The notes beneath the pieces were generated by a model that was not told where the DNA came from, did not search any database, and saw only the letters and a program-made list of their open reading frames with translations. Below are positions 9,529 to 18,493 of a stretch of 64,000 bases of DNA, piece after piece. Position numbers and translations under genes: made by a program. The first letter of the stretch is position 1. Every line of letters starts with the position of its first letter. This DNA comes from Candidatus Melainabacteria bacterium (GTDB taxonomy: Bacteria > Cyanobacteriota > Vampirovibrionia > Obscuribacterales > Obscuribacteraceae), in contig DAIDIP010000008.1 in assembly GCA_027451745.1 (NCBI GenBank), positions 1-64,000 on the forward strand, written 5' to 3'.

Positions 9529-10356
9529 ATGAAAACATTAGAAGCCATAACCTTAGGTGCTGTTCAAGGATTCTCCGAATTTTTACCAATCAGTAGTACT
9601 GCGCATTTGCGAGCCGTTCCAGCACTTTTAGGCTGGCAAGATCCAGGCGCTGCGTTCTCTGCCGTTATTCAGCTGGGATCCATTCTCGCTGTCATAACTT
9701 ATTTTGCCCGTGATATTTTTTCGTTGCTAAAAGGCTCTATTTTGGCTTTAAGAGCCCAGGACTATATGAACCAAGACTTGAAAGTTGTCATAGGCATACT
9801 GATAGGTACTGTGCCAATTTGCATTTTTGGACTTTTATTTAAACATTTACTGGAGCAAGATAATAGCCCCATCAGAAGCCTTACCGTAATCGCTTGTGCA
9901 TCAATTGTAATGGGATTGCTATTATTTCTTGCTGAACATCAGGACAAGCAATTTCGCGCTTTATCTATGCTTGGTATACAAGACGGGTTTCTAGTAGGAC
10001 TTGCCCAGGCATTAGCCCTTATACCAGGCTGCTCACGCAGTGGCTCAACTTTAACAGCCGCTTTATTCCTCAATATAAAACGAGCAGATGCAGCTCGATT
10101 TAGTTTTTTATTGGGTATCCCCGCCATTACTTTGAGTGGACTTTTAGAGTTTAAAAAACTCGCTGACGATGGGCTCAATAGTGAAAATACCAGCGCCCTA
10201 TTTTGGGGCTTTCTAGCTTCTGCTGTAGTAAGTTATCTTGCCATAGCTTGGTTTATCAAATTTTTACAAATGCATTCTTTAAAAGTATTCGTCATTTATA
10301 GACTCATTTTCGGTATAGGCATATTAGCACTTAGCAAATTGTCAATTATCAAATGA
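9529..10356 (+). CDS. uppP: undecaprenyl-diphosphate phosphatase
   Basis: UppP (BacA) dephosphorylates undecaprenyl diphosphate to recycle the lipid carrier for peptidoglycan synthesis in the cytoplasmic membrane. The 275-residue polytopic protein has both signature regions: AVQGFSEFLPISSTAHL near the N-terminus and ALALIPGCSRSGSTLTAALF in the middle, with the essential Glu and Arg-Ser residues. About seven to eight membrane segments are visible. A CGGAG ribosome site precedes the ATG. It probably shares a transcript with rsmI and is convergent with the kinase gene. Confidence 0.95.
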   Translation: MKTLEAITLGAVQGFSEFLPISSTAHLRAVPALLGWQDPGAAFSAVIQLGSILAVITYFARDIFSLLKGSILALRAQDYMNQDLKVVIGILIGTVPICIFGLLFKHLLEQDNSPIRSLTVIACASIVMGLLLFLAEHQDKQFRALSMLGIQDGFLVGLAQALALIPGCSRSGSTLTAALFLNIKRADAARFSFLLGIPAITLSGLLEFKKLADDGLNSENTSALFWGFLASAVVSYLAIAWFIKFLQMHSLKVFVIYRLIFGIGILALSKLSIIK

Positions 10357-10359
10357 GTC

Positions 10360-11550
10360 TTATGGCAATCGAAGTCTTTTTAAAAGCCTGGAACGTTTAT
10401 TAGGTTGCTCGCTTGCCAGTCCCTCTGGATCAGTAATAGCCTCTTCATTATTAGCCATGCTTGCTAATTCAAATGGCACTTGCCACGAAGCTGTGCTCTT
10501 TTCTCGCATATGCTTGTGTCCAGCTGCAATTAACGGCACTTTTTTATTCATCTGAAACTCTTTATTGGTAACAGTAAAGAAAATAAATGCAGCGCTAATA
10601 ACAGATATTGCTGCCAGTACTGCCGTGATTAATACATATGGTGGTGGACTGTTTTTTTGTATCTTTTTTTCTGGTAGCTCTATTAGAGCTTGCCGCATTT
10701 CTATTGGTGTTTGATAACGCAACCATATATCTTGCGCTGTGGCTCGCTGTATAACCTTGTCTATATACTCCGATATTTGTCTATTACGCTGACGCGTAGA
10801 ACAGGTCTGTAATGCCGTTGGTTCTTTCCCTGTAAGTAAATAATACATAGTAGCGCCAAGCGCATAAATATCTGAGCGAGGATCAGCTGCGCCCCAGTAT
10901 TGCTCAGGCGGGGAATAGCCTCCAGATACAACATGTGTATTTTCAGTATTTTCAGTATACGGTCTGGCAATCCCAAAGTCTACCAATTTGATACCATCTA
11001 CAGTACCAAGCATTATATTGCTAGGTTTGATATCCCTATAAATTACAGGCGGATTATGGCTATGCAAATAATGTAAAACGTCCAGTATTGCTAATGTCCA
11101 TAATACTACTTGTTTTTCACTAAAGGGACCGCCCCGCTTCTTCAGGAGCTGCTGCAAATTATCTCCTTTAACATACTCCATTACTAGAAAATAATTACCA
11201 TGCTCCTGAAAGTAGTCCTGTACCGCTACTACATTCGGATGTTTTAATTTGCTAAGCACATCAGCTTCTCTTTTGAAAAAAGTGGTGGCTTTTTGCTTAT
11301 CTTCATCTGCCAAACCGTCTAAACGTAGTTTTTTGACCACACAAAAACGATCAGATAAATTTTTATCTAAAGCCAGGAATACCGTTCCCATACCACCTTG
11401 TCCAAGCGGCTTTACGATAGTATAACGATTTCTTAGAATTAAAGATTTTTCTGGTGGCGCAAAGCTCGTGTCGCCAGACTGAGAGGCATTTGCACCAACA
11501 GGGTCCCTCGCGGATGGCTCCGCCGGTTCAAGATTAGAAAACGTAGGCAT
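10360..11550 (-). CDS. Hanks-type serine/threonine protein kinase, membrane-anchored
   Basis: A 396-residue eukaryotic-like kinase. The glycine loop is LGQGGMGTVFLA, the ATP-binding Lys lies in CVVKKL, the catalytic loop is YRDIKPSNIML, the metal site is DFGIARP and the substrate region is GGYSPPEQY. The kinase domain covers about residues 42-300. One membrane segment at roughly 310-330 (YVLITAVLAAISVISAAFIF) is followed by a short outer tail without PASTA or other sensor repeats. A PP2C phosphatase and an FHA protein that could work with it are encoded at 42.9-44.2 kb. Targets are not visible. Confidence 0.9.
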   Translation of the reverse strand: MPTFSNLEPAEPSARDPVGANASQSGDTSFAPPEKSLILRNRYTIVKPLGQGGMGTVFLALDKNLSDRFCVVKKLRLDGLADEDKQKATTFFKREADVLSKLKHPNVVAVQDYFQEHGNYFLVMEYVKGDNLQQLLKKRGGPFSEKQVVLWTLAILDVLHYLHSHNPPVIYRDIKPSNIMLGTVDGIKLVDFGIARPYTENTENTHVVSGGYSPPEQYWGAADPRSDIYALGATMYYLLTGKEPTALQTCSTRQRNRQISEYIDKVIQRATAQDIWLRYQTPIEMRQALIELPEKKIQKNSPPPYVLITAVLAAISVISAAFIFFTVTNKEFQMNKKVPLIAAGHKHMREKSTASWQVPFELASMANNEEAITDPEGLASEQPNKRSRLLKRLRLP

Positions 11551-11630
11551 GGACGGTATCGCTCATGCAAATGAGTAAGAAATACTAAGTAGGAACAGAA
11601 TCAACTATCAAGTATAACAATAACCTAATT

Positions 11631-12470
11631 TTAAGCAAGTATTTTTTTGTTTTGCAAAGTCAATAATCCTTTATTCTGGCAGAGTTCCTTATACTTCGTA
11701 AGAGACTGCTCATGGGCGTCACTCCAGTCAAACCTCAATTGAGATTTAAAATACTTCTCCAACCTTTTCCGAGGCAACGCCGTCCGTTTTTCTGCCTCAT
11801 CCAAAACAGTTGGAAAAAACTGATTCAGGCCAAATTCTGTCGCTTTTAATAGTCTTTCCCCAATCTTGATAAATTCCCGATCTAGTTGACCTTTTACAGC
11901 AAAAACGGCAAAAACCATAGGTAAAGAAAACTTGTCAAACCACCATTGTCCCAAATCATAGCGATAATACTTCTGCGTCCAAAGATCATCTACTAACAGT
12001 GCTCTATCACCAATTACCAGGGCTCCATCTATTTCAGGACTATCAAGCTCCGGTTTATCCAAGGTAAGCAAATCTGGCAATGGCTCTTGTTCTAACAAAA
12101 GAAGCAAAGCGTTTATTGATGTAGCTGAAGCCCTTGGAACAGCAATTTTCTTTGCGGGTTCTTTTTGGAGATCTTTCTTGGAAAAAAACAATACACTACC
12201 TACCGTGCCATAGCTAGAAATTGAAATGCCAGGCATCAGTTGTAAATTATGCTGTTGCAAGAAAGCGAATGCGCTCATAGCACCACAGTCCAGTTTATTA
12301 GCAGCATATAAAGCATTTAAATCTGCTGGTTCAGCCAAAACCACTTGGGCGTCCATATCAATTTGATTTTTTATAATAGGTAAAACAGTCGGCAGTGAAT
12401 TAACATAATTGATCAAACCCAGCCGTGGTTTATTCTCTAAATGAAAATGCATATTTGCTACTTTGAGCAT
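11631..12470 (-). CDS. mqnA: chorismate dehydratase, futalosine menaquinone pathway
   Basis: MqnA converts chorismate to 3-enolpyruvoyl-benzoate, the first step of the futalosine route to menaquinone. The protein has a periplasmic-binding-like fold. Recognised by RLGLINYVNSLPTVLPI near the N-terminus, LDCGAMSAFAF, ALLLLLEQ, and DGALVIGDRALL then DLGQWWFD. ATG 12470 gives a normal length. A longer frame from 12566 adds about 32 residues without homology, and 12452 is also possible. No other mqn gene is adjacent. A UbiD-family decarboxylase at 20 kb may serve the same pathway. Confidence 0.85.
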   Translation of the reverse strand: MLKVANMHFHLENKPRLGLINYVNSLPTVLPIIKNQIDMDAQVVLAEPADLNALYAANKLDCGAMSAFAFLQQHNLQLMPGISISSYGTVGSVLFFSKKDLQKEPAKKIAVPRASATSINALLLLLEQEPLPDLLTLDKPELDSPEIDGALVIGDRALLVDDLWTQKYYRYDLGQWWFDKFSLPMVFAVFAVKGQLDREFIKIGERLLKATEFGLNQFFPTVLDEAEKRTALPRKRLEKYFKSQLRFDWSDAHEQSLTKYKELCQNKGLLTLQNKKILA

Positions 12471-12629
12471 AAATAACAGCCCCGATAGGAAGCTAAAACT
12501 AATGTCAGAAGCTAATGATAGATTATTGCTATCATTAATAGCTCGATATAATAACGAACTAACCAAACATTTTTCAAAACGAAAGCTCTAATATTCAGGG
12601 AAGCAACTTTTTCTAAGGAACAAAATTAT

Positions 12630-13949
12630 ATGTTACGCATGGTTGACTTGATTTTAAAAAAACGCGCCGGCAGTGCTCATACCGAAGACGAAATTTCATT
12701 CATTATCGGTGGCACGATGAATGACTCAATTCCTGATTATCAGCTTTCGGCATGGCTAATGGCTGTTTGCCTGAAAGGAATGAACATAGATGAAACTGCT
12801 TATATGACCAATGCTTTACTGCATTCAGGACAAGTACTGGATCTAAGCAGTATTGGCCCTATTGTTGGTGATAAACATAGCACTGGTGGAGTGGGAGACA
12901 AAACTACATTAGTTTTAATTCCTTTATTGTCCGCGGCAGGCTTACCTATGGCTAAATTATCAGGGCGCGCCCTTGGACATACCGGCGGAACTATCGATAA
13001 ATTGGAAGCTATTCCAGGCTTTCGAACTGAATTATCCACTCAAGAATTTGTCGCTCAGATAAAAAAAATAGGTCTAGCTATTTGTGGACAAACCGCTGAT
13101 CTAGCCCCGGCTGATGGCAGGTTATACGCTTTGCGAGATGTCACTGGCACAGTTGAATCAGTGCCTCTTATTGCTTCGTCGATATTATCCAAAAAATTTG
13201 CAGCTGGAACTAATTTAATCATCCTAGATGTCAAATGCGGCAGTGGGGCTTTTATGAAAAGCGAGAGCGAAGCAAAAGCATTAGCTCAAACAATGGAAGA
13301 AGTAGGAAAACGATTGAAAAGACCAGTTACAGCTCTGGTTACCAATATGGATCAGCCTCTAGGTAATGCCATAGGCAATACTCTAGAAATAATCGAATCT
13401 ATAGAAACCCTACAAGGAAAAGGACCAAAAGATCTGCTCGAATTATGTCTCACTTTTGGCTCTTTAGCTTTAGTAAAAGCAGATATATGCAAAACTGATA
13501 AAGAAGCTCATAGTAAATTACTAGATGTTATAAAAAACGGTCAGGCACTCAAATCTTTATCTCAAATGATTGAGGCTCAAGGAGGCAATTGCGAAGTCAT
13601 CAACGATTTTAGTCTAATGCCTACTGCAAAGCAGCAAACTGATTATTATGATAGCACCATATCTGGTGAACAATGGTTGAAAACTCTCGATGCAAAAACT
13701 GTTGCTGAGGCTTGTAAAATTATGGGGGCTGGTCGCACTCGTAAGGGTGAATCAATAAATTTAGCAGTGGGTATTAAGCTCAAAGCAAAAGTCGGTGATA
13801 AAGTAAGCAGTCAAAAACCGCTAGCAACAATCTACTATGATACAACTGAACAATTTGCTGCTGCTAGCCAAATTCTAGAAAAAGCATTTCAATTCAGTAA
13901 GACTGAAATCATTCCTTTACCAGTAGTTAATAGTCCTATATTTGCTTAA
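12630..13949 (+). CDS. pyrimidine-nucleoside/thymidine phosphorylase
   Basis: A DeoA/Pdp enzyme that phosphorolyses thymidine, uridine or deoxyuridine to base and (deoxy)ribose-1-phosphate. The signature KHSTGGVGDKTTLVL is followed by LSGRALGHTGGTIDKLEAIP, and YALRDVTGTV with PLIASSILSKK lies in the active-site region. Length 439 is typical. The three domains (alpha/beta with C-terminal PYNP_C around residues 350-430) are complete. I cannot separate DeoA from Pdp by eye. The next gene's start lies within 40 bases. Confidence 0.93.
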   Translation: MLRMVDLILKKRAGSAHTEDEISFIIGGTMNDSIPDYQLSAWLMAVCLKGMNIDETAYMTNALLHSGQVLDLSSIGPIVGDKHSTGGVGDKTTLVLIPLLSAAGLPMAKLSGRALGHTGGTIDKLEAIPGFRTELSTQEFVAQIKKIGLAICGQTADLAPADGRLYALRDVTGTVESVPLIASSILSKKFAAGTNLIILDVKCGSGAFMKSESEAKALAQTMEEVGKRLKRPVTALVTNMDQPLGNAIGNTLEIIESIETLQGKGPKDLLELCLTFGSLALVKADICKTDKEAHSKLLDVIKNGQALKSLSQMIEAQGGNCEVINDFSLMPTAKQQTDYYDSTISGEQWLKTLDAKTVAEACKIMGAGRTRKGESINLAVGIKLKAKVGDKVSSQKPLATIYYDTTEQFAAASQILEKAFQFSKTEIIPLPVVNSPIFA

Positions 13950-13986
13950 CTGTCCCCACTCTTCAATTTTACAAGAAGCAAAGAAA

Positions 13987-14790
13987 ATGACTATTATCCA
14001 GAGACCATCTTGCCGTTTAATTCAATACAGTGAAAATGATGCAGCAACAAATATGGCTACAGATGAGGCAATATTAGAGGCCCATTTGAAATCAATTGTT
14101 CCGCCTACCTTACGCATCTATAAATTCACACCACCAGCAGTGTCATTTGGTTATGCCCAAAATATAGACGAGGTGCTCTGTCAGAAAATACAATCCAAGG
14201 GATTTAATATAGTCCGCAGACCTACAGGCGGCCGGGCAGTTTTGCATTTCGGTGACTTAACCTATGCTTTCATTTGCTCAGCAAAGGGGGCCCCCTTATC
14301 CCAGTACGCCTTAGTTGATGACTCCGTGGCATTAGCCTATAAAGAGATTTCTCAAGCTCTTATAGTATTCTTAGAGTCTCTTGGTATGAGTGTTGAATTT
14401 GGCAGCAACAAAGCTAATTATAAAGATAAAAATGATTGTTTTTTGGCGACAACAATTGGTGATCTGCAACATAAGGGGCATAAAATAGTTGGCAGCGCAC
14501 AGCTGCGCAGACGGCACGCAGTTTTGCAACATGGTTCGATAATTTTAGATCAACCATTAACACTCATGCATGATTTGCTTGAAAATGAGAATAAAGAGAC
14601 ACGCCACGCTAACCTATTCGAAATAACAAGAATGGAACATTCCATAGCAACGCTAGAAAGAGAAATCGTCAAAGGTTTTCAACAAACTTTTAATTGCCGC
14701 TTTTTGCCAAAAGATCTAACAAGTTATGAGCAAGGACTGATAAAAAAGCTCAAAAACAAGTATACACAAATGGCTAGAGCTGAGGCTTAA
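13987..14790 (+). CDS. lipoate-protein ligase / BPL_LplA_LipB family protein
   Basis: Lipoate or octanoate transferase-fold protein that attaches lipoyl groups to 2-oxoacid dehydrogenase or glycine cleavage proteins. Visible: ATNMATDEAIL, PAVSFGYAQN, VRRPTGGRAVLH with GDLTYAF, and the lysine-containing KIVGSAQLRRRHAVLQHGSI. The motifs match LplA/LipM-type enzymes of about 270 residues. I chose ATG 13987 (MTIIQRPSCRLI). A longer frame starts at 13942, overlapping the upstream gene. Whether it uses free lipoate (ligase) or octanoyl-ACP (LipM-like) cannot be decided here. Confidence 0.85.
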   Translation: MTIIQRPSCRLIQYSENDAATNMATDEAILEAHLKSIVPPTLRIYKFTPPAVSFGYAQNIDEVLCQKIQSKGFNIVRRPTGGRAVLHFGDLTYAFICSAKGAPLSQYALVDDSVALAYKEISQALIVFLESLGMSVEFGSNKANYKDKNDCFLATTIGDLQHKGHKIVGSAQLRRRHAVLQHGSIILDQPLTLMHDLLENENKETRHANLFEITRMEHSIATLEREIVKGFQQTFNCRFLPKDLTSYEQGLIKKLKNKYTQMARAEA

Positions 14791-15413
14791 TTTGCACCTT
14801 CAACTGCGGTTTTCAATTCAGTTAAAATTAGAGGCATATCGTTACGCAATTCCTTTTTCACAATAAACTGCGGAAATGGAAATCCTGCATCAACATATTT
14901 GCTGTAAGTCACTAAAGTTGATTTACCACCTTCAGCAGGATCAAATTTCCAATAACCTTCATTAGCCTTAAAAGCTCCGCTAACACGATGCCACTCTACT
15001 AACTTAGGTCTATGTTCTCGAAATTCAAGCACATAATCAAATTTGAATAGACCTCCTGCCAAAGCAGCTTCAAACAATATTCTTTTATCAGGACCAACTG
15101 CTGAAATAATTCGACAATGCTTGCAATATGAAAATATCGTCGGCGCCCGTTTATAGTCAGTAAATGTATCAAACACAAGCTCCGGGCTGGCTTTAATCAT
15201 GATCGTGGCAACTTGATAAGTTTTGCGCCCCCTTGTCTCTTCGGAGATTTTTATCTTTTCTTGCGGTCCTTCAAGCGTTCTAATATATTCCACCTTTGGC
15301 AAACTTGGGCTATTGGCAGGTGAAGAATTATCCGCAGCTTTCGCTCTCAGTCCGCTAGCTAAAAGAAGAAAATATATGCAAATCAGGGTACGTAGCATCG
15401 ATTTTAACTGCAT
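14787..15413 (-). CDS. secreted SRPBCC (START/polyketide-cyclase fold) protein
   Basis: A 208-residue protein with an N-terminal signal segment (LRTLICIYFLLLASGLRAKA). The rest fits the SRPBCC lipid-binding fold: IKASPELVFDTFTDYKRAPTI is the classic start of polyketide_cyc proteins, and YWKFDPAEGGKSTLVTYSKY and PQFIVKKEL follow. Such proteins usually bind hydrophobic ligands, and a few act as cyclases or chaperones. The ligand is unknown. Its 3' end overlaps that of the lipoate-ligase gene by 4 bases (convergent). Confidence 0.75.
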   Translation of the reverse strand: MQLKSMLRTLICIYFLLLASGLRAKAADNSSPANSPSLPKVEYIRTLEGPQEKIKISEETRGRKTYQVATIMIKASPELVFDTFTDYKRAPTIFSYCKHCRIISAVGPDKRILFEAALAGGLFKFDYVLEFREHRPKLVEWHRVSGAFKANEGYWKFDPAEGGKSTLVTYSKYVDAGFPFPQFIVKKELRNDMPLILTELKTAVEGAN

Positions 15414-15556
15414 CCAAACCAGACAAATTTAGTATTGTCCCAGTTTCAATCTTACCCTGATACTTAATCATTTGTCATGAGTCCTCGGCAAGTATAGGGA
15501 AAAGTGTTAAACAATTGTATAATTTTCATTAACAAGCCTAATTTAGAACTCTGCAT

Positions 15557-17878
15557 ATGAATCCCGTTGCTAAGTCCCGTGAGGACAAACTTTTCGATAT
15601 CTTAAAACAGCAGGGCAGACCTGCTGAAGATATAAACTTAGTCAAAAGTGCCTACCAATTTGCTGCTAAAGCTCACGAAGGTCAATTTCGCAAATCAGAA
15701 GAGCCTTATATTATTCATCCGGTTGAAGTAGCAATTATTCTTTCTGAATTAAATGCTGATGTTCAAACTATCATAGCTGCTTTATGCCATGACGTTCTAG
15801 AAGACTGTAATGTAGCCGGCGAAGAAATAGAAAACAAATTCGGTGCTGATGTCCGCAAGATTGTCGAAGGCGTAACCAAATTAGGCAAATTTAGCTTCAG
15901 CTCCAAACAAGAAAGACAAGCCGAAAATTTCCGCAAGCTTATTGTGGCTATTGCTGAAGATATACGCGTAGTCCTTGTCAAGCTAGCGGACCGCTTGCAT
16001 AATATGCGCACCCTAGACTTTATGCCTGCGCATAAACAAGCTGAAATTGCTAAAGAAACTCTAGAAATCTATGCCCCTTTAGCCAACCGTTTTGGTCTTG
16101 GGAGAATGAAATGGGAGCTAGAGGACATGGGCCTCAAATTTTTGCATCCCGACGAATATTATGAGATTCAACAACTCGTTATAGATAGCCGTTCTGCTAG
16201 AGAGCACCTTATCACTCTCATAGTAGATAAGTTAAAAACAGAACTAGAAACTCGCCATATTCATGCAGAATTAGTGGGTCGTGCTAAACATTTTTTTGGT
16301 ATCTGGAAAAAAATGAAGACCCAAGAAAAAACTTTTGAAGAACTTTATGACGTTCTTGCCATACGCGTCATTATCGATAGCAGCGAAGACAAGAATTATT
16401 GCGAACTACAATCAGATCCAGATACGCAAAAATGTTATGAAGTAATGGGACTTGTACACTCACTATTTAGACCCATTCCCGGACGCTTTAAAGACTATAT
16501 TGCTATGCCTAAGTTCAATAGCTATCAGTCTCTACATACCGCAGTGGTAGGACCAGAAGGTAAGCCTGTAGAAATACAAATACGCACCCGCCGCATGCAT
16601 CATATAGCTGAGTACGGAATTGCGGCCCACTGGAAATACAAAGAAGCTGGAACTGCAACAAAGGCCGACAGCAGCGTAGATCAAAAACTAGCATGGTTAC
16701 GACAGCTTGTTGACTGGCAGCACGATTTAGAAGACGCGCAAGAATACCTCGATACAGTGAAGATGAATCTATTTACTGACGAGGTATTTGTTTTTAGCCC
16801 CCGTGGTGATGTATTCGATCTTCCGAGCGGTTCCACACCAATTGATTTTGCTTATCGTGTGCATACTGATATTGGTCATCGTTGTATCGGCGCACGTATT
16901 AACGATCGAATTATGCCTTTAAACTCAGTCTTAAAAAACGGCGACATTGTAGAAATTATTACCAGCAAAGCGGCACACCCAACTTTAGACTGGTTGAATT
17001 TTGCAAAAACCCACTCTGCTAAACAGCGGATTCGTGGATGGTTCAAGAAACATCATCGTGATGAGCACATCCAGCAAGGACGCCAAATGTTGGAATCTGA
17101 ACTTGGCAGATCTACTCTGGAAGAATTTCTCAAAGCAGAACGAACAAAAGAAATCTTCAAACGATTGCATTGCAATGATGCTAATGACTTGCTAGCTGCG
17201 GTTGGTTACGGAGATATAACAGTCCATCAGATTGTAAGCCGAATTCGTGAACAAGAACAGCAGGAAAAAGTCTCACGTAAAAGTATTGCTGGTGTGAGCA
17301 CACCAGAAGCCAAAGAAATTAAACCTGCTTCTGTTAGTAGCTTAGGGGGCTTACATCACCATTTAGCAAAATGTTGTCAACCTGTACCTGGTGAAGAAAT
17401 AGAAGGGATAGTCACCAGAGGTAGTGGCATAGCGGTGCATCGCAAAGACTGTGTCAATTTGGCCAAAGCCGAAAAAGAAAGACGCATATCCATTGATTGG
17501 GCTGAGGATACTCAGAACACTTATCCTGCCTATTTACAGATCGATACTTTAGATCGAGTAGGAATTGCTGGTGATGTCTTAAAGAAAATATCCGATTCCA
17601 AAATCAATTTACGTGACCTGCGTGTTGAGACCAACAGTGAAAAGAGAGTAGCCACAATTAGTGTCATCATAGACGTTGCTAATATTGGTCAATTAAATAG
17701 ACTTTCTCAATCTATTGGCAGTATCAGCGATGTTTTAAGAGTTCGTCGAAGAGATTATCGTCCACAAAACAATACTCCTGAATCAGATAGCAATGTTACG
17801 CCCTTGCCACCTCGCAAGCGCGGTGGCGATGACAACACTACCAATCTTAGATCTAGACGTGAAGCCAAGTCCGAATGA
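15557..17878 (+). CDS. rel: bifunctional (p)ppGpp synthetase/hydrolase
   Basis: A long RSH protein that makes and degrades the stringent-response alarmone. Domains in order: HD hydrolase (IIHPVEVAIILSEL, AALCHDVLEDC; the HDxxED motif is intact), synthetase (GRFKDYIAMPKFNSYQSLHT and EIQIRTRRMHHIAEYGIAAH), TGS (DEVFVFSPRGDVFDLPSG), helical, Zn-finger/RIS (HHLAKCCQPVPGEEI) and C-terminal ACT (about 695-740). Both catalytic halves look complete, so it should be a bifunctional Rel/SpoT. The 773-residue product overlaps rdgB by 4 bases (ATGA), implying coupled translation. Confidence 0.95.
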   Translation: MNPVAKSREDKLFDILKQQGRPAEDINLVKSAYQFAAKAHEGQFRKSEEPYIIHPVEVAIILSELNADVQTIIAALCHDVLEDCNVAGEEIENKFGADVRKIVEGVTKLGKFSFSSKQERQAENFRKLIVAIAEDIRVVLVKLADRLHNMRTLDFMPAHKQAEIAKETLEIYAPLANRFGLGRMKWELEDMGLKFLHPDEYYEIQQLVIDSRSAREHLITLIVDKLKTELETRHIHAELVGRAKHFFGIWKKMKTQEKTFEELYDVLAIRVIIDSSEDKNYCELQSDPDTQKCYEVMGLVHSLFRPIPGRFKDYIAMPKFNSYQSLHTAVVGPEGKPVEIQIRTRRMHHIAEYGIAAHWKYKEAGTATKADSSVDQKLAWLRQLVDWQHDLEDAQEYLDTVKMNLFTDEVFVFSPRGDVFDLPSGSTPIDFAYRVHTDIGHRCIGARINDRIMPLNSVLKNGDIVEIITSKAAHPTLDWLNFAKTHSAKQRIRGWFKKHHRDEHIQQGRQMLESELGRSTLEEFLKAERTKEIFKRLHCNDANDLLAAVGYGDITVHQIVSRIREQEQQEKVSRKSIAGVSTPEAKEIKPASVSSLGGLHHHLAKCCQPVPGEEIEGIVTRGSGIAVHRKDCVNLAKAEKERRISIDWAEDTQNTYPAYLQIDTLDRVGIAGDVLKKISDSKINLRDLRVETNSEKRVATISVIIDVANIGQLNRLSQSIGSISDVLRVRRRDYRPQNNTPESDSNVTPLPPRKRGGDDNTTNLRSRREAKSE

Positions 17879-18468
17879 AATTGATATTGGCTACTAACAA
17901 TCAAGGCAAATTGAGAGAAATGAGAACTCTTGTCTGCCAAAATGATAAGCTAGACTGGCTCGACATAGAATTAGCCCCATCTGGCTTTAATCCAGAAGAA
18001 ACTGGTTCTACTTTTGCCGAAAATGCTTTAATCAAAGCTCAGGCAGCCGCTAAACTCACCAATTACTATGCTTTAGCCGATGATTCAGGTATTTGTGTGG
18101 ATGCTTTAAATGGCGGACCTGGTGTCTACTCGGCTCGCTATGCTTCAGACGAATATTTGGCCTGCCTTAAATTAATAAATGAACTTAAAGATATCCCAGA
18201 GAACAAACGAGGCGCTGCATATCATTGCGTTATAACCCTTGTTTCACCTGAAGGTAAGTTGCTCTGCCAAGGAGAAGGCGTTTGGCGCGGCTCTATCATC
18301 AACGAAATGCGAGGTACAGGGGGCTTTGGCTACGATCCCCTTTTCTATCTGGATAGCCATTATAAAACAGTGGCAGAAATAAGTCTGGCAGAAAAAAACA
18401 AATTATCTCACCGCGCCCAAGCTTGGCAGCAAATCGAAAACTATTTGGTCAACAATTATAAAAAATGA
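17875..18468 (+). CDS. rdgB: XTP/dITP diphosphatase (RdgB/HAM1)
   Basis: It hydrolyses deaminated purine triphosphates (XTP, dITP) so they are not built into DNA or RNA. HAM1-family motifs: LATNNQGKLREMR at the start (SxNxxK-like), FAENALIKAQAAAK, ADDSGICVDALNGGPGVYSAR, GTGGFGYDPLFYL and the end motif LSHRAQAWQQ. Length 197 is typical. The start codon overlaps rel by 4 bases. The pairing of two nucleotide-metabolism genes suggests joint expression. Confidence 0.95.
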   Translation: MKLILATNNQGKLREMRTLVCQNDKLDWLDIELAPSGFNPEETGSTFAENALIKAQAAAKLTNYYALADDSGICVDALNGGPGVYSARYASDEYLACLKLINELKDIPENKRGAAYHCVITLVSPEGKLLCQGEGVWRGSIINEMRGTGGFGYDPLFYLDSHYKTVAEISLAEKNKLSHRAQAWQQIENYLVNNYKK

Positions 18469-18493
18469 ACGATAACAAGACAGCTAATGGGCT

